Shown: one piece after another, positions 5,725 to 7,089 of the stretch
How positions within the stretch are numbered: the first letter of the stretch is position 1
How the letters are laid out: each line of letters begins with the position of its first letter
DNA from: an uncultured Alphaproteobacteria bacterium
GTDB lineage: Bacteria; Pseudomonadota; Alphaproteobacteria; Micropepsales; Micropepsaceae
Direction of reading: 5' to 3'
Length of the DNA stretch: 7,089 nt
NCBI GenBank assembly: GCA_937942205.1
Contig: CALDFO010000080.1
Span: 1-7,089, forward strand
Translations under genes and position numbers: made by a program
Notes under the pieces: generated by a model
Told to the model about the DNA's origin: nothing
The model's database searches: none
What the model saw: the letters and a program-made list of their open reading frames with translations, nothing else

Positions 5725-6762
5725 ATGAAACGTATCGTATTTTCGGCGGCGCTGGTTGCCGCCCTGGCGGCGGGCACCTTCGCCGCAGTGTCGCAGAGCG
5801 CCGACCCTTACGCCAACAACGCCGCCGCGGGCAAGATGCAGTTCCCGCTGGCCGCGCCCGCGGGCGTGGACAGCAAGGCTGCCACAAAATCCTATCCCGG
5901 CGCGGTGAATACCGGCGCCTATGACATGAGCAAGTGGAAATACGGCACCGCCTTTGACGTTCCCGGCGGCGTCAAGATCTGGAATCCGGTCAAGCTCAAG
6001 ATGATGAAGGGCGAGAAGGTCACGGGCGGCACGCTGTTCGCCTCCTCCGATCCGTCCACCTACTGCGCCATGGCCAATGCCGGTTACGACTTCATCTGGG
6101 TCGAGCATCAGCACAGCGCCCGCGACTGGAACGATACCGCCAAGATGTGGGCGACCTGCCCGCACGCCAAGGCGGTGCCCGGCGTGCGCGTCGCCTATAC
6201 CGACGAGCGCGAAATCCAGCACGCCCTCGATGCCGGCGCGCTGGTTCTGGTCGTTCCCACCGTCCGCTCCTACGAGGAAGCGGTGAAGGCGCGCGATTGG
6301 GCCTATTTCCCGCCGCTGGGCAAGCGCTCCAATGGCGGCGGCCAGGCCTTCGGCGCCAACTTCTGGGGCGGCGTGCCGGGCGGCTATCGCCAGACCATCA
6401 ACGACAATCTGGTGCTGATCCTGATGATCGAGACGCTGGATGGCCTGAAGGACGCCGACCGCATCGCCAAGATTCCGGGCGTGACCGCGATCTTCGCCGC
6501 GTCGGGCGATCTGTCCAACCATACCGGCTATCGCCAGGGCGATCCGGACTATGAGCGCAACATCAACATCGTGCATGACGCCGCGATCAAGGCGGGGGTG
6601 CGCCTGTGCGGCCCGCTGTCCTGGCGCGACCGTCCCGACTTCACCTGCTTCCAGGCAGGCAGCGAGACGCTGGCCATCGCCAATGGCGTGAAGGCCGAAC
6701 TGGGTCCGCTGTGGAACACGCAGGGCAAGCCGGACGCCGGTCCTTATGCTGACAAGAAATAA
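5725..6762 (+). CDS. Exported HpcH/HpaI-family aldolase-like protein
   Basis: A 345-aa protein whose residues about 85-327 match the HpcH/HpaI class II (metal-dependent) pyruvate aldolase fold, which typically splits 4-hydroxy-2-oxo acids into pyruvate and an aldehyde. Aligned by eye with E. coli HpaI: the catalytic His45 corresponds to His130 (in VEHQHSA), Arg70 to Arg155 (VRVAYTD), and the metal ligands to Glu236 (LMIET) and Asp262 (SGDLSNHTGY). HpaI Glu44 is replaced by Gln129, and the GPAD loop before the metal Asp reads ASGD. Unlike family members, which are cytoplasmic and about 250-270 aa, this one begins with a signal peptide (MKR, then a hydrophobic stretch to about residue 22, cleavage around 20-26), then about 60 polar residues. 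Four Cys (114, 145, 295, 308) could form disulfides in the periplasm. It is divergent from the exported epimerase, suggesting a shared sugar-related role. The substrate is unknown; a non-catalytic or altered reaction is possible. Confidence 0.85.
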   Translation: MKRIVFSAALVAALAAGTFAAVSQSADPYANNAAAGKMQFPLAAPAGVDSKAATKSYPGAVNTGAYDMSKWKYGTAFDVPGGVKIWNPVKLKMMKGEKVTGGTLFASSDPSTYCAMANAGYDFIWVEHQHSARDWNDTAKMWATCPHAKAVPGVRVAYTDEREIQHALDAGALVLVVPTVRSYEEAVKARDWAYFPPLGKRSNGGGQAFGANFWGGVPGGYRQTINDNLVLILMIETLDGLKDADRIAKIPGVTAIFAASGDLSNHTGYRQGDPDYERNINIVHDAAIKAGVRLCGPLSWRDRPDFTCFQAGSETLAIANGVKAELGPLWNTQGKPDAGPYADKK

Positions 6763-6763
6763 C

Positions 6764-6862
6764 CCCCTCCGGCTTCAACTTACGCTCGGCTCCCCAAAGG
6801 TCGCCGTCGCACGTTGAAGCCACCTCCCCCTTCATGCGTGCTGTCGCACGCGAAGGGGGGGG
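6764..6862 (-). repeat. Diverged, inverted copy of the two-hairpin repeat
   Basis: Starting two bases after the aldolase stop, this stretch reads on the opposite strand like the repeat unit at 6932-7034. Its inverted-repeat part has 9-base arms GGCTTCAAC (6771-6779) and GTTGAAGCC (6813-6821); its hairpin part has CCCCCTTC (6826-6833) / GAAGGGGG (6852-6859) enclosing GCGTGC / GCACGC. It shares CGCTCGG, TCGCACG and CCACCTCCCCCT with the reverse complement of the intact unit. The base changes in the arms keep the pairing. No coding potential is seen. Confidence 0.7.
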
Positions 6863-6877
6863 TATGGGGTGGATTGG

Positions 6878-6910
6878 AAAAAGCGCCGCGGGCAACCGCG
6901 GCGCTTTTTT
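6878..6910 (+). terminator. Intrinsic terminator downstream of the aldolase gene
   Basis: A perfect stem with left arm 6878-6891 and right arm 6896-6909 (GC core AGCGCCGCGG / CCGCGGCGCT) closes on a GCAA tetraloop and runs into TTTTTT (6905-6910). The left arm begins with AAAAA, so the same structure also has a T tract on the - strand and could stop transcription from both directions. It lies 115 bases after the aldolase stop, with the inverted repeat copy in between. Confidence 0.88.
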
Positions 6911-6931
6911 ATTGCTCTCGGCACAGGCCCG

Positions 6932-7034
6932 CCTCCCCCTCATGCGCGTGAGCGCATAGGAGGGGGAGGTGGTTTCAGCGTGCGAGGTGAGCGAAGCGAC
7001 CGAGCGGAAGCTGAAACCGGAGGGGGGTAGTTTT
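6932..7034 (+). repeat. Two-hairpin intergenic repeat unit (103 bases)
   Basis: The unit has two structural parts. Part one is a hairpin, CCTCCCCCT (6932-6940) / AGGGGGAGG (6961-6969), with an inner stem ATGCGC (6942-6947) / GCGCAT (6952-6957) closed by a GTGA tetraloop. Part two is an inverted repeat with arms GGTTTCAGC (6971-6979) and GCTGAAACC (7010-7018) around 30 bases that include GAGCGAAGCGACCGAGCGG. The first 55 bases recur exactly at 7035. Structure and intergenic position resemble REP/BIME-type elements; I see no transposase or open frame. Confidence 0.75.
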
Positions 7035-7089
7035 CCTCCCCCTCATGCGCGTGAGCGCATAGGAGGGGGAGGTGGTTTCAGCGTGCGAG
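7035..7089 (+). repeat. Second copy of the repeat unit (cut by window end)
   Basis: These 55 bases are identical to 6932-6986, including the GTGA-loop hairpin and the first arm GGTTTCAGC of the second inverted repeat. The offset is exactly 103 bases. The copy stops only because the window ends, so more units may follow. Confidence 0.85.

Noticed and set aside
5119..6576. Open frame of 485 codons on the - strand across the divergent region
   Set aside because: It covers the promoter region and the aldolase gene antisense; no domain features, and it would overlap two well-supported genes.
6932..7089. CRISPR-like appearance of a 55-base repeat with a 48-base gap
   Set aside because: Only two copies are visible, the repeat is too long and holds a long internal hairpin, the gap sequence pairs with the repeat and matches the inverted copy, and no cas gene is present.

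Overview
This is a high-GC, gene-dense stretch of a bacterial chromosome, most likely from an alphaproteobacterium. The evidence is the flagellar export genes fliR-flhB followed directly by a CckA-type hybrid histidine kinase (the CckA-ChpT-CtrA phosphorelay is an alphaproteobacterial hallmark), and an intergenic palindromic repeat of a kind I recall from many alphaproteobacterial genomes. The order cannot be settled from the sequence alone. No tRNA, rRNA, CRISPR array, transposase or phage gene was seen.

Left part (1-3929, + strand): the 3' half of fliR, then flhB four bases later, clearly co-transcribed. A 256-base gap follows, with an AT-rich end that carries a perfect 14-bp palindrome containing the CtrA-like half-site TTAACC on both strands. 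Then comes cckA (two membrane helices, two PAS-like regions, HisKA/HATPase core, C-terminal receiver). Flagellar export and the kinase that usually controls CtrA are therefore adjacent, and the palindrome may be a CtrA feedback site.

Middle (3930-4406): a two-module palindromic intergenic repeat of about 117 bases that may also end cckA transcription, then a 104-aa lipoprotein of unknown function whose ribosome binding site touches the edge of the repeat.

Right part (4407-6762): a divergent pair of exported carbohydrate-type proteins sharing a 181-base control region. On the - strand is an aldose 1-epimerase (GalM fold) with a signal peptide; on the + strand is an HpcH/HpaI-family class II aldolase-like protein, also with a signal peptide, which is unusual for that family. 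The epimerase converges on the lipoprotein gene with abutting stop codons (TGATCA).

Right end (6763-7089): non-coding and repeat-rich. An inverted, diverged copy of a two-hairpin element comes first, then a strong bidirectional-looking terminator, then a perfect 55-base direct repeat with a 103-base period that runs off the window. The inverted-repeat arms of the diverged and intact copies differ by two compensatory base-pair changes, which suggests that the folded form is maintained. This element and the exported aldolase are the items most worth following up.
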